DNA from: Kiritimatiellia bacterium
Lineage (GTDB): Bacteria; Verrucomicrobiota; Kiritimatiellia; CAIQIC01; JAGNIJ01
NCBI GenBank assembly: GCA_018001225.1
Contig: JAGNIJ010000012.1
Coordinates: 22,653-86,652, forward strand
DNA: 64,000 bases
Direction: 5' to 3'
The notes beneath the pieces were generated by a model, which saw nothing but the letters and a program-made list of their open reading frames with translations, searched no databases and was not told the DNA's origin. Of the stretch, positions 33,488 to 42,201 are shown in pieces (the stretch's first letter is position 1; every line of letters starts with the position of its first letter). A program made the translations under genes and the position numbers.

Positions 33488-34711
33488 TCACTCCAACGCG
33501 GAGCGAACTTCTCGGATCAACTGCTCGACGCGGGCGAGGATGGCGCCGATTTCGCGGCGGGTTCGGCTGCGCCACTCCATGTCGGCCAGGCGCTGCTCGT
33601 CGGCCGCGTCCAACCCGGCGAGGGCGTCTTTCAAGTACCGGCGGGCCTTTTTGAGCCGGACCAGCGTGTCGCCGGCAAACAGCGGGTCCGGCGGCCATTC
33701 TTGCTCCCGGGAAGAACGGTTCAGCGCGCCGGCCAGCTTGGCGGAGGCGAACTGGACGCCGTGCTCGATTTCATAAAAGGGGTGTTCCGGGGACGCCCCC
33801 TCGGGAATCCAACGATTGTTCTTCGCGTCGTGGTGCAGGCGCACGCCCAGTTCGCTGCACAGCTCGACCAGCGGGTGATCGGGAAGGTCTACGGGTTCGC
33901 CCTTCATCTCCTCGAGGGCTTCCTCGGCGGCGGCATTCATGTCCTCCACCCAGGCGGAGCGCTCGGCCTCCTCCTCGGGGGTCAGCGGCTCCGGTTCGGG
34001 CTCGCCGCGCTCGCGCCGCAGCCGGGAGCGTTCCTCGTCCATGATGCGCTCGAAATCCGCCTCCGCGCGGCCTTCCCGCTCGAGGCGCGCCTGGACGCGG
34101 TCCATCAGCAGGTCCATCCGGGCCGCCTCGGCGTCGGCCTCGGCTTCCGTCCGGCTGGTGGGCCTGTCGGCTTCCTCCTCGTTCCCCGCGGGCGCCGGCC
34201 CCGCCGCCCCGACCAGGCGTTCCATGAAACGTGTAATCGCTTCCTGGTTGGCCTTGCGCTGGGCATCTTCCTCGGACTCGGTCATCTGCCAGGAGGGCAG
34301 CCCGTCCAGTTCGATCCGGTAATCCGCGGACTCGATCACGACTCGCCCGTTACTCTCGCTGAACCATTCGAGGTAAAGGCTGTTCGCCCAGTGAAACGTG
34401 AAGGTCTTCCCGGACTTGTAGCCCGCCAGGAATTCCTCCATGGGGCCATCCGGCATCTTCACCTTGCGGGACGCCGTGATGTCGCCGACCACGCCGGCCT
34501 GGAGGTCCGCGAATCGGGAGAGGTCGGCCGTCTTGGGCGCCGGGTTGGTGATGAGCACGCGGTGGCCCGCGAGGTCCCGCCAGGGATTGCCCTCCAACTT
34601 CAGCGTCACCGGCCGGTCCCGGCCCGCGAACCAGAGCATTCCGGTCACGCGGCCTTTCGTCCGGTTGTCCAACTCCGCCCGGACCAGGGATTCCTCAATA
34701 CGCCACGCCAT
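33488..34711 (-). CDS. Hypothetical cytoplasmic protein with acidic coiled-coil middle
   Basis: A 407-residue protein from the ATG at 34711, preceded by AAGGAGG (taaggaggagggc), which decides the start over a frame open to 35059 inside the next gene. The N-terminal ~140 residues are a beta-rich domain (SLVRAELDNRTKGRVTGMLW, then KTFTFHWANSLYLEWFSES). A highly charged helical middle (about 150-280) is followed by a helical C-terminal domain (PFYEIEHGVQFASAKLAGAL). No signal peptide is seen. I do not recognise a family. It lies 10 bp after a glycosyltransferase and in the same run as the FHA gene. Confidence 0.6.
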   Translation of the reverse strand: MAWRIEESLVRAELDNRTKGRVTGMLWFAGRDRPVTLKLEGNPWRDLAGHRVLITNPAPKTADLSRFADLQAGVVGDITASRKVKMPDGPMEEFLAGYKSGKTFTFHWANSLYLEWFSESNGRVVIESADYRIELDGLPSWQMTESEEDAQRKANQEAITRFMERLVGAAGPAPAGNEEEADRPTSRTEAEADAEAARMDLLMDRVQARLEREGRAEADFERIMDEERSRLRRERGEPEPEPLTPEEEAERSAWVEDMNAAAEEALEEMKGEPVDLPDHPLVELCSELGVRLHHDAKNNRWIPEGASPEHPFYEIEHGVQFASAKLAGALNRSSREQEWPPDPLFAGDTLVRLKKARRYLKDALAGLDAADEQRLADMEWRSRTRREIGAILARVEQLIREVRSALE

Positions 34712-34721
34712 GCCCTCCTCC

Positions 34722-35501
34722 TTACGGCAATTCCCGGAAATGGTGCTTGTGCCGGCGTTCGAGTTCCCACAGCTTGGCGTACTTGGCGAACGCGGCGTAG
34801 GCGCTGATGACGGCGATGATGAACCCGTGCATGCCGTCGAGGAATCCCGCGCGCAGGAAATACCCCTTGATGAAATGGAACGGCGGCCGGAAGAACAGGT
34901 CCAGCCACCGGAACGGCACCTCCTGCACGAACTTCTGCTGCGCGGAGATGGTGGAAAACCGGTTGGCCGTGTCCATGTGGTCGCGCAGGTCGTCGTAGGT
35001 GTAATGCCAGACAGGCCCCTTGAGCCGCTTGACAGGGCCCTTGACGACCACGGTGTCATGCGGCTCGATCCCCTCGGTGCGACCGCGGCTCTTGCGGAAC
35101 AGGCGCAGCTTGACGTCCGGGTACCACTCGCCGTGCCGGATCCAGCGCCCGATGTAGTAGACCTGGCGGGGGAACTCGTAGCCCACGAACGGGTCGGTGC
35201 CGCGCTCGAACTCGGCCAGGATCTCCTCGCGCAGCGCGGGCGAGACCTCCTCGTCGGAATCCAGGTAGAGGATCCACGGGTGCAGGGCCAGGTCGCGGAC
35301 CATGTTGCGCTGGGCGATGTACCCGAGCCACTCGTGCTGGTAGAACCGCTCCGTGTACTCGCGGCAGATGGCCGGGGTCTGGTCGGTGCTGAAGCTGTCC
35401 ATGACGATGATCTCGTCGCACCAGGCGAGGCTGGCGAGGCAGCGGCGGATTTTCCGCTCCTCGTTGAAACAGATGACGCAGGCGGATATCTTCTCGCGCA
35501 T
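34722..35501 (-). CDS. Family 2 glycosyltransferase, WaaE-like
   Basis: A 259-residue GT-A enzyme beginning MREKISACVICFNEERKIRR. VMDSFSTDQT is the nucleotide-site phrase, ILYLDSDEEVSP the metal-binding motif, and the C-terminal half (HYTYDDLRDHMDTANRFS, then FFRPPFHFIKGYFLRAGFLD) is typical of the WaaE/KdtX-like group that adds a hexose to the lipopolysaccharide inner core. The C-terminal segment HGFIIAVISAYAAFAKYAKL is hydrophobic and membrane-associated. It lies 6 bp after the FHA gene. Confidence 0.82.
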   Translation of the reverse strand: MREKISACVICFNEERKIRRCLASLAWCDEIIVMDSFSTDQTPAICREYTERFYQHEWLGYIAQRNMVRDLALHPWILYLDSDEEVSPALREEILAEFERGTDPFVGYEFPRQVYYIGRWIRHGEWYPDVKLRLFRKSRGRTEGIEPHDTVVVKGPVKRLKGPVWHYTYDDLRDHMDTANRFSTISAQQKFVQEVPFRWLDLFFRPPFHFIKGYFLRAGFLDGMHGFIIAVISAYAAFAKYAKLWELERRHKHHFRELP

Positions 35502-35507
35502 GGCGGA

Positions 35508-36614
35508 TCAGTCCGGCGCGGGTTCGCCGTCGGTTTCGCGCCAGAGGTCGGCGGGCAGCGTCCGGGGCCGGTCCACCTCGGCCTGGAGCACGTCCTTGTA
35601 GAACAGCTTGAGGCGGAACCCGTAGTACCGGCCCAGGTGCCCGGCCGCGCCCGGCACGCGGCACTGGATGGTCGCGATCGCCGAACCGCCGTTCGTGAGG
35701 ACTCCCTCTTCGAACTCCGGAGGGCTGACCAGGACTTCCACCCGGGCCGGGTAAATACGCTGGGTTTCTTCCTCGCGGATGAACAACTGCACCTCCATCC
35801 GTACCCCCTCGGGCTCGATGGTCACGCCCGGCGCCGCGCGCAGGCGCAGGCGCAGCAGGCGCGCCTCGTCGGGAGAGTCGTCCTGGGGCAGCTTGACCTG
35901 CTCGACGGTCTCGATCGCGAGCCAGGCCGTGTAGTCCGGCGACGGGGCCGGCGGTTCCGGCGGCGCCGGGCTTACCGGGGCCGCGGGCGGCGTCGCCGTC
36001 CGCGTGCCCAGATCCTCGACGGTCTCCTTGATCGTCGCGAGCGTCGCCCGCATGGATCGCAACTCCTCCTCCATCTGCGGCGGCAGGACCGGCGGCGCCG
36101 GCTCGGGCGGAATGGGCGCCGGGGGCGGATTGGGCACCGCCGCGGCGGGCGTCTCCGACGGAGAGACCGCGGCCGGCTTTGCGCGCCGGGCAGCCCAACG
36201 CTGGTAGGCGATGAACAGCAGCAGGAACAGGAGCAGCAGGAGCAGCGTGCGGGGCGTGGCGCCCATCCGGCGCCGGGGTTCCTCCTCCCCGTCTTCCGCC
36301 GCGGTGGTCTCGACCTCGGTCTGGAGCAGGGCCTGGACCAGGAAGCGTGTCCGGCCGATCTCGATCTCGTCGCCGTGCCGCAGGTGCGCCTCGCGGACCT
36401 CCCGCTTGTTCACCAGAACGCGGTTCATCGTCCCCAGGTCTCGTACGACCAGTCCGCTGTCGTTGTGCTCGAACACGGCGTGGCGGAGCGCCACCTCCTC
36501 GTCGTCGAGGTGAATGGCGCAGGCGGGATCGCGGCCGACCGTCGTCGGCGCGCGCTCCACGGTCAGCCGGCGCCCCTTCAGGGGGCCGCTCAAAACTATG
36601 AGGCGGTACAGCAT
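35508..36614 (-). CDS. FHA-domain membrane protein
   Basis: A 368-residue protein. The N-terminal FHA domain (TTVGRDPACAIHLDDEEVAL, RHAVFE, VVRDLGTMNRVLVNK) would bind phosphothreonine. A single transmembrane helix follows at about residues 145-163 (TLLLLLLFLLLFIAYQRW), then a Pro/Ala-rich linker, a short coiled coil (about 195-225) and a C-terminal beta-rich domain (TAWLAIETVEQVKLPQDD to FRLKLFYKDVLQAEVDRPR). The FHA end should face the cytoplasm. FHA proteins usually act with Ser/Thr kinases, but none is encoded in this window. Confidence 0.78.
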   Translation of the reverse strand: MLYRLIVLSGPLKGRRLTVERAPTTVGRDPACAIHLDDEEVALRHAVFEHNDSGLVVRDLGTMNRVLVNKREVREAHLRHGDEIEIGRTRFLVQALLQTEVETTAAEDGEEEPRRRMGATPRTLLLLLLFLLLFIAYQRWAARRAKPAAVSPSETPAAAVPNPPPAPIPPEPAPPVLPPQMEEELRSMRATLATIKETVEDLGTRTATPPAAPVSPAPPEPPAPSPDYTAWLAIETVEQVKLPQDDSPDEARLLRLRLRAAPGVTIEPEGVRMEVQLFIREEETQRIYPARVEVLVSPPEFEEGVLTNGGSAIATIQCRVPGAAGHLGRYYGFRLKLFYKDVLQAEVDRPRTLPADLWRETDGEPAPD

Positions 36615-36711
36615 CGTTCCCCGGCTATTCTAATGAAAACCACCCGGAAGCCTAGTTTTTCCAATGTCCGGAAAAAGCGCGAGAATAATTTCCAAGGCTT
36701 GGACGCCGGCC

Positions 36712-37722
36712 TCACGGGCGCCACAGGTACATCAGGCGCGGCGCGTCCGAGCTCATCCAGCGCGGGAGCCGCACGGGGTTGCGCATGGAGGCCAGCCAGT
36801 CGGAAAAGGTCAGCGTGTGGGAATAACGCACCAGCTTGACCGATTTCTTCCCGAGTACTTCGGGCAACCCGTCCAGGAGGTCGGTCCAGTAGCCTATGTC
36901 ATCGATCAGGCCGTATTGCTTCGCCACGTCGGAATCGAAGACGCGGCCGTCGGCCAGCTCGCGAAGCTTCTCCGGCTCGACGCCCCGGGCGGCGACCACG
37001 GCCTCGAAAAAACGGGCGTACGCGGAGTCGACGATCTTCTGCAGGATCGCCCGCTGTTCCTCCGAAACCTCTCGGAAGGGATTGAGCAGGTCCTTGTGCT
37101 CGCCGGACTTGATGGTCGTGTCCGTGACGCCCAGCTTCTCGCCGAGCGTCTTCCAGTTGAGCGTCTGCATGATCACGCCGATGGACCCCAGCAGGGCGGT
37201 CGGCTCGGCCACGATCCAGTCCGCGGGCAGGATGGCGTAGTACCCGCCGGAGGCCGCGAGGTCCTGGACATAAGCGACGACGCGGCGGTCCTCGCCGCTC
37301 TCCCGGAATTCCAGGACGGCCTGATAGATTTCGTCGGCCGAGGTCATGTCCCCGCCGGGCGAGCTGACCTCCAGGACGATGGCCGCGACGTCCTCGTCGT
37401 TCTGCGCCGCGCGGATTTGCCGGAGGATGGACTCGATGGGATCGAGCGCGGGCCCGAAGAGCGAGCCGTCGCTCACGAACCGGAACAACTCGCCCTGGAC
37501 GGGAATACGCACGACCTTGGCCTCGCCCTCCCCCCACGACCAGGTCTCCTCGAATTCGGGAAACTCGTCCTCCGCCACTTCTTCTTCCGGGCTCCAGCCC
37601 GTGAGGGCGCGGCCCGCCAGCAGCCCGATGTTCATGGCCACGCTGCCGACCAGGGCCATGATCAGGAGGAGGAGCAACAACCAATAGCCCACGCGGGTCC
37701 CGGCTTTTTTCGTTTCCGTCAT
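36712..37722 (-). CDS. sppA: Signal peptide peptidase SppA, S49 family
   Basis: A 336-residue membrane-anchored protease with one N-terminal helix (YWLLLLLLIMALVGSVAMNI). The nucleophile Ser lies in YVQDLAASGGYYAILPAD and the general-base Lys in KSGEHKDLLNPFREVSEEQR. VLEVSSPGGDMTSADEIYQA is also diagnostic. The size fits the short, single-domain SppA that digests cleaved signal peptides in the membrane. It sits between apbE and the FHA gene. Whether it shares a transcript with nqr-apbE is uncertain, given the 118-bp gap. Confidence 0.88.
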   Translation of the reverse strand: MTETKKAGTRVGYWLLLLLLIMALVGSVAMNIGLLAGRALTGWSPEEEVAEDEFPEFEETWSWGEGEAKVVRIPVQGELFRFVSDGSLFGPALDPIESILRQIRAAQNDEDVAAIVLEVSSPGGDMTSADEIYQAVLEFRESGEDRRVVAYVQDLAASGGYYAILPADWIVAEPTALLGSIGVIMQTLNWKTLGEKLGVTDTTIKSGEHKDLLNPFREVSEEQRAILQKIVDSAYARFFEAVVAARGVEPEKLRELADGRVFDSDVAKQYGLIDDIGYWTDLLDGLPEVLGKKSVKLVRYSHTLTFSDWLASMRNPVRLPRWMSSDAPRLMYLWRP

Positions 37723-37840
37723 GGAAGGAATCTACCCGCTCGAACGCGGCGGCGCAACGCCATCGTTTCGTGATGGAGACGCCGCTCACCCGTGGCGCCA
37801 GCCTGCGGGCCGGGGGCGGCCCGTCTCCAACAGCACCTCG

Positions 37841-38926
37841 CTAGGGAGCCGGCAGCCGGGCTCCCGTGAGATTCACAAAGCCCGGCGTGGGCCGGCAGAC
37901 GAACCGGCCGCCGGACTCGCGCAGGATGAACAGCGCCTCGATCCCCGGCCAGGACTCGATCCACTTCATCCCCTCCTCGGCCCCCATGACAAACAGCGTC
38001 GTGGCCAGCCCGTCCGCCGTCATGCAGTCCGGCGCCACGACGGTCACGCTCGCCAGGTCATGCCGGATCGGCCGGCCGGTCCGCGGGTCCAGGATGTGGG
38101 TAAAACGCTCGCCCTTCTCATCCACGAAGAAGTTCCGGTAATCGCCGGACGTGGCGACCGCGAGGCCGGAAAGATGCAGGATCGTTTCGAGCTCCTGGCC
38201 GGGCAGCGCGTCGGGGCGCGGAGCGTCCACCCCGATCCGCCACTTCTGGCCCTCGGCGTTGTGCCCGTACGCGACCACCTCGCCGCCGATTTCGACGAAT
38301 GCATTGCTGATTCCGCGGGCCCGGATCACGCGCGCCGCCTCGTCCACCCCGTAGCCCTTCGCCACCGCGCTGACGTTCAGATGCAGGCCGGGCACGGCCT
38401 TGACCAGCTTCCCGTCCGGCGTCACAGACAGGCGCCCCGCCCCGGTCCGCTGCCGCGCCTCGGCCAACTCCCCGTCGGACGGGAGGTGATCCGCGCGGCC
38501 CGGCGCGCCGAAGCCCCAGAGATCGATCAGCGGGCCCAGCGTGGGATCAAATACCCCGCCCGAGCGGCGGCTCAACTCCAGGGCAAACCGGACCACGGAC
38601 GCAAAGCCGGGCGAGACGGGAAACGGCTCGCCGGATTCATGCCGGTTGAACCGGGATATCTCGCTGTCCGGCTGGTAGTGAGACATCTGCCGGTTCACCT
38701 CGACGAGGCAACGATCCAGTTCGGCCTGCAGTTCCCGGAGCGCGCGCCGGCCCAGGGGCGAATCGGCCAGCTTGATCGAGTAGAGCGTGCCCATCGTCTC
38801 GCCGGTCCAGGCCGGATGCCTCGGGCCCGGCGGGTCGCGGCGCCAGGTCACGGCGGCGAACGCCACGATGACCGCCAGGACCGGCAGCAGTTTCCAGGGA
38901 TTCACTTTGCGGGGCTGAATGAGCAT
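37841..38926 (-). CDS. apbE: FAD:protein FMN transferase ApbE
   Basis: A 361-residue exported flavin transferase that attaches FMN through a phosphoester bond to threonines in NqrB and NqrC. An N-terminal anchor helix (PWKLLPVLAVIVAFAAVTW) is followed by the ApbE fold: ETMGTLYSIKL, SGGVFDPTLGPLIDLWGFG, AVAKGYGVDEAARVI, FVEIGGEVVAYG, and the metal/FAD region ILDPRTGRPIRHDLASVTVV with ADGLATTLFVMG. It is the first gene downstream of nqrF, across a GGTTCAG repeat, and is the expected maturation partner of the Nqr operon. Confidence 0.92.
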   Translation of the reverse strand: MLIQPRKVNPWKLLPVLAVIVAFAAVTWRRDPPGPRHPAWTGETMGTLYSIKLADSPLGRRALRELQAELDRCLVEVNRQMSHYQPDSEISRFNRHESGEPFPVSPGFASVVRFALELSRRSGGVFDPTLGPLIDLWGFGAPGRADHLPSDGELAEARQRTGAGRLSVTPDGKLVKAVPGLHLNVSAVAKGYGVDEAARVIRARGISNAFVEIGGEVVAYGHNAEGQKWRIGVDAPRPDALPGQELETILHLSGLAVATSGDYRNFFVDEKGERFTHILDPRTGRPIRHDLASVTVVAPDCMTADGLATTLFVMGAEEGMKWIESWPGIEALFILRESGGRFVCRPTPGFVNLTGARLPAP

Positions 38927-38933
38927 GGGGAAG

Positions 38934-38954
38934 GGTTCAGGGTTCAGGGTTCAG
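38934..38954. repeat. Three GGTTCAG heptamers between nqrF and apbE
   Basis: Three perfect copies of GGTTCAG (CTGAACC on the coding strand), identical to the arrays at 9609 and 26792. Confidence 0.9.
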
Positions 38955-38991
38955 GACGGCCGCGTGAAGGTCCACATGCAACGGAGGCTCA

Positions 38992-40218
38992 TCAGAACTC
39001 GTCGTAGGCGATCATCTCCTTGTCCACGCCGACATTGTAGAGCATGGCGTTGACGGCGGCGATCATCGGCGGGGGCCCGCACATGTAATACTCGATCTCG
39101 GACGGATCCTCGTGCTGGGCCAGGTAGCGGTCGTGCACGACGGAATGGATGAACCCCACGGGCCCCTTCCAGTCATCCTCCGGCCGCGGCTCGCTCAACG
39201 CGATGTGGAAGGTGAAGTTGGGGAACTCCTTCTCCAGCCTGCGGAAATCTTCTTCGTAGAACATCTCGCGCAGCGACCGGGCGCCGTACCAGTAGCTGAT
39301 CTTGCGCTTCGACCGTTTCGTTACGAGCAGGTCCATGATGTGGCTGCGCAGCGGGGCCATGCCGGCGCCGCCGCCGATGTACACCATCTCGCGCTCGCTG
39401 TCCTTGGCGAAAAACTCGCCGTACGGCCCGCTGACCATGACCTTGTCGCCGGGTTTTAAGCCGAAGATATAGCTCGACGCGATCCCGGGCGGCACGTTCA
39501 TCCCGGGCGGCGGCGTGGCGATGCGCACGTTGAGCTTCACCAGGTTGCCCTCGGCGGGATAGCTGGCCATGGAGTAGGCTCGGAATACCGGCTCGGTGCT
39601 CTTCGCCCGGAAATCCCAGAGCTTGAAGGCGTCCCAGGCGTCGCGGAACCGCTCGTCGATGTCGAAATCCCGGTATGCCAGTTCGTACGGCGGAATGTCG
39701 ATCTGGATGTACCCGCCCGCCCGGTACTTCAGGTCCGTGCCCGCGGGCAGGTCGATCACCAGTTCCTTGATGAACGTCGCCACGCTGCCGTTGGACCGCA
39801 CCGTGCCCTCGAATTTCTGGATCTCGAGAACGTCCGCCGGGATGCGGATCTTGAGGTCGCGCTTGACCTTGAGCTGGCACGCCAGGCGCAGCCCCTCCTT
39901 GGCCTGCTGCTTGCTGATGTGGCCGGTTTCCGTCGGCAGGATGCTCCCGCCGCCGTCGGTCACGGTGCACTTGCACATCGCGCACGTTCCGCCCCCGCCG
40001 CAGGCGGAGGGCAGGAAGATGCGCTCCGACGCCAGCGAGGACAGCAGCGTCGATCCCGCGTCCACCGTCAGTTTCTTGTAGCCCTCGTTGATGTCAATCG
40101 TCACCGGGCCGCTCGGCGCGAGGCGCCGCGAGGCGATCATCAGGCCCACGGTCAGGAACAGGATGATCCCGGTGAAGACCACCACGCTCGCCGCGACGTA
40201 TAGCACCGTGTGTTCCAT
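38992..40218 (-). CDS. nqrF: Na+-NQR subunit F, NADH-oxidising
   Basis: A 408-residue subunit where NADH enters the pump. One N-terminal helix (SVVVFTGIILFLTVGLMIAS) is followed by a [2Fe-2S] ferredoxin domain with C73, C79, C82 and C114 (SACGGGGTCAMCKC) and a ferredoxin-reductase domain: RAYSMASYPAE for FAD, and YIGGGAGMAPLRSHI and EYYMCGPPPMIAAVNAML for NADH. The C-terminal AYDEF matches the family's aromatic end. All cofactor residues are present. It is the last nqr gene before apbE. Confidence 0.95.
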   Translation of the reverse strand: MEHTVLYVAASVVVFTGIILFLTVGLMIASRRLAPSGPVTIDINEGYKKLTVDAGSTLLSSLASERIFLPSACGGGGTCAMCKCTVTDGGGSILPTETGHISKQQAKEGLRLACQLKVKRDLKIRIPADVLEIQKFEGTVRSNGSVATFIKELVIDLPAGTDLKYRAGGYIQIDIPPYELAYRDFDIDERFRDAWDAFKLWDFRAKSTEPVFRAYSMASYPAEGNLVKLNVRIATPPPGMNVPPGIASSYIFGLKPGDKVMVSGPYGEFFAKDSEREMVYIGGGAGMAPLRSHIMDLLVTKRSKRKISYWYGARSLREMFYEEDFRRLEKEFPNFTFHIALSEPRPEDDWKGPVGFIHSVVHDRYLAQHEDPSEIEYYMCGPPPMIAAVNAMLYNVGVDKEMIAYDEF

Positions 40219-40225
40219 GCTCCCC

Positions 40226-40840
40226 TTACAGGCTGATCCCCGAGAAGCACATGAACGCCATGGCCATCAGGCCGGTCAGCAGCATCGTGATCCCGAGGCC
40301 CTTCAGGCCCGGCGGGATGTTCGAGTAGCGCAGCTTTTTGCGGATGGCGCCCATGCCGGTGATGGCCAGCGCCCAGCCGGCCCCGGACGAGAAGCCGTAG
40401 ACGACGGACTGCACGAAGGTGTAGTTGCGCTCGACCATGAACAGCGAGCCGCCAAGGATCGCGCAGTTGACCGTGATCAGCGGCAGGAAGATGCCCAGCG
40501 ACTGGTAGAGCGGCGGGAAGAACCGGTCCAGCACCATCTCGACGAACTGCACCAGGCAGGCGATCACGGCAATGAAGCAGATGAAGATCAGGAACGAAAG
40601 GTCCAGCGCCGCGAGGGCCGGGCTCCCGGTCCAGGCCAGCGCGCCGGGCTCCAGGAAGAAATGCTTGATCGCCCAGTTCGCCGGGACCGTGATGAACTGG
40701 ACGAAGATGACGGCCGCGCCGAGGCCCATCGCCGTGTCGATCCGCTTCGAGATCGCCAGGAACGAGCACATCCCGAGGAACGTCGAGAGCAGTATGTTCT
40801 CGATGAAGATCGACCGAATCGCGAGGCTGATCAATTCCAT
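40226..40840 (-). CDS. nqrE: Na+-NQR subunit E
   Basis: A 204-residue integral membrane subunit with six hydrophobic helices. [20 protein letters not shown] opens the first, and the two inverted three-helix halves typical of NqrE/RnfA are visible ([15 protein letters not shown] and [19 protein letters not shown], each near an expected iron-binding cysteine). NqrD and NqrE together hold an intramembrane iron-sulfur centre on the Na+ path. It lies 6 bp after nqrD and 7 bp before nqrF. Confidence 0.94.
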   Translation of the reverse strand: MELISLAIRSIFIENILLSTFLGMCSFLAISKRIDTAMGLGAAVIFVQFITVPANWAIKHFFLEPGALAWTGSPALAALDLSFLIFICFIAVIACLVQFVEMVLDRFFPPLYQSLGIFLPLITVNCAILGGSLFMVERNYTFVQSVVYGFSSGAGWALAITGMGAIRKKLRYSNIPPGLKGLGITMLLTGLMAMAFMCFSGISL

Positions 40841-40846
40841 GTTCGC

Positions 40847-41476
40847 CTAGTCCGTTTCAAACTTTTTCGACAGCGTCCGCTGCACCCAGATCAGCAGGCC
40901 CAGCACGATGAACGCGCCCGGGGCCAGCAGCATGAACCCGTTGTTGAGGTAGCCCGCCTCGTAGGCGGCGGCCGGCACCACCCGGAACCCGAGCCACTTG
41001 CCCGAGCCGAGGATCTCGCGCACGGAGGCCACGACGACCAGCACCAGGCTGTAGCCGAGGCCGTTGCCGATGCCGTCGAGGAACGACAGGCCGGGCGGGT
41101 GCTGCAGGGCGTACGCCTCGAGCCGACCCATGACGATGCAGTTGGTGATGATCAGGCCGACGAACACGCTCAACTGCCGGCTCACCTCGAACATGTACGC
41201 CCGGAGGAACTGGTCCGCCACGATCACCAGCACGGACACGACGGCCATCTCCACGATCATCCGGATGCGGCTCGGCAGCGAGTTCCGCAGCAGCGAGATG
41301 ACCAGGTTCGAGCCCGCCGTGACCACCGTCAGCGCGATGGCCATGACCAGGGCGGTCTGCAGCTTGACCGTGACGGCCAGCGAGGAGCAGATGCCGAGGA
41401 TCTGGATCGTGATCGGGTTGTTCTCCGACAGCGGATCCACCAGCACTTTTTTATAGTCCCCGGCCATTCGGCTCAT
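40847..41476 (-). CDS. nqrD: Na+-NQR subunit D
   Basis: A 209-residue membrane subunit with six helices. [20 protein letters not shown] and [20 protein letters not shown] are the matched half-repeats containing the cysteines of the intramembrane iron site. The C-terminal [18 protein letters not shown] is typical of NqrD. It overlaps nqrC by 4 bp and is the membrane partner of NqrE. Confidence 0.94.
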   Translation of the reverse strand: MSRMAGDYKKVLVDPLSENNPITIQILGICSSLAVTVKLQTALVMAIALTVVTAGSNLVISLLRNSLPSRIRMIVEMAVVSVLVIVADQFLRAYMFEVSRQLSVFVGLIITNCIVMGRLEAYALQHPPGLSFLDGIGNGLGYSLVLVVVASVREILGSGKWLGFRVVPAAAYEAGYLNNGFMLLAPGAFIVLGLLIWVQRTLSKKFETD

Positions 41477-42201
41477 CCTCCGCCCCGGATACCCGTAAAA
41501 TACTTTTCGTACTTTTCAAGGTCCGCGTTCAGGAACCGGTTGATCCCGTTGCCCGTCAGCGTCGCGCCGCTGATGCCGTCCACCGCGCGGTCGCTGCCCT
41601 CCGGGTAACGGTTCGCGACGGCGCCCTTGACCACCTCGATCCGCTGCAGGCGCCCGTCCTTGAAGACCTTCTTGCCGACGAACTGCTTCTGGAAGGCGTC
41701 GGTGGAGATCTCCGCGCCGAGCCCGGGGGTCTCGCCGTGGCGGTAGAACGTCACGCCGATGATCGTGCTCAAGTCCGCGTCGAGGGCTAAATAGCCGTAG
41801 ATCGTGGACCACAGCCCCTTGCCGGAAATCGGGAAGGCGTAGCGCGTCACGCGGTCCCCGTCTTTCCAGAGGAACAAGGGCAGCTTGCGCTTGGCTTCGA
41901 AGTCGTCCCGGGAGATGTCGCGGACGGCGACGCCGGGCAGCACCTGCCCGGTATCCGCATCGAGCACCGTTTCCCAGATGTGCTCGCCGAAGATCTTTTC
42001 CACCTCGGCGCCGCCGATGACCCGCCCCTGCCCGTCGGTCGTGGCCACGCCGAAGGCCTTGAGCACGTTGATCTTGCGGTCCAGTTCCACCTGGAAATCC
42101 TGTTTCGACTTCAGGAGGGCCGCCGTTCCCGACAGCAGCAGGCTGCACGCGACACAGACCGCTGCTGCGTAACCCAGCATGTAGGCGTCACCCTTGGCCA
42201 T
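41473..42201 (-). CDS. nqrC: Na+-NQR subunit C, covalent FMN
   Basis: A 242-residue periplasmic flavoprotein with one N-terminal helix ([20 protein letters not shown]). The flavin attachment motif is [10 protein letters not shown] near the C-terminus; Thr214 is the expected FMN carrier, modified by Apb[20 protein letters not shown] and [12 protein letters not shown] are family hallmarks. It overlaps nqrB by 14 bp and nqrD by 4 bp. Confidence 0.94.
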   Translation of the reverse strand: MAKGDAYMLGYAAAVCVACSLLLSGTAALLKSKQDFQVELDRKINVLKAFGVATTDGQGRVIGGAEVEKIFGEHIWETVLDADTGQVLPGVAVRDISRDDFEAKRKLPLFLWKDGDRVTRYAFPISGKGLWSTIYGYLALDADLSTIIGVTFYRHGETPGLGAEISTDAFQKQFVGKKVFKDGRLQRIEVVKGAVANRYPEGSDRAVDGISGATLTGNGINRFLNADLEKYEKYFTGIRGGG

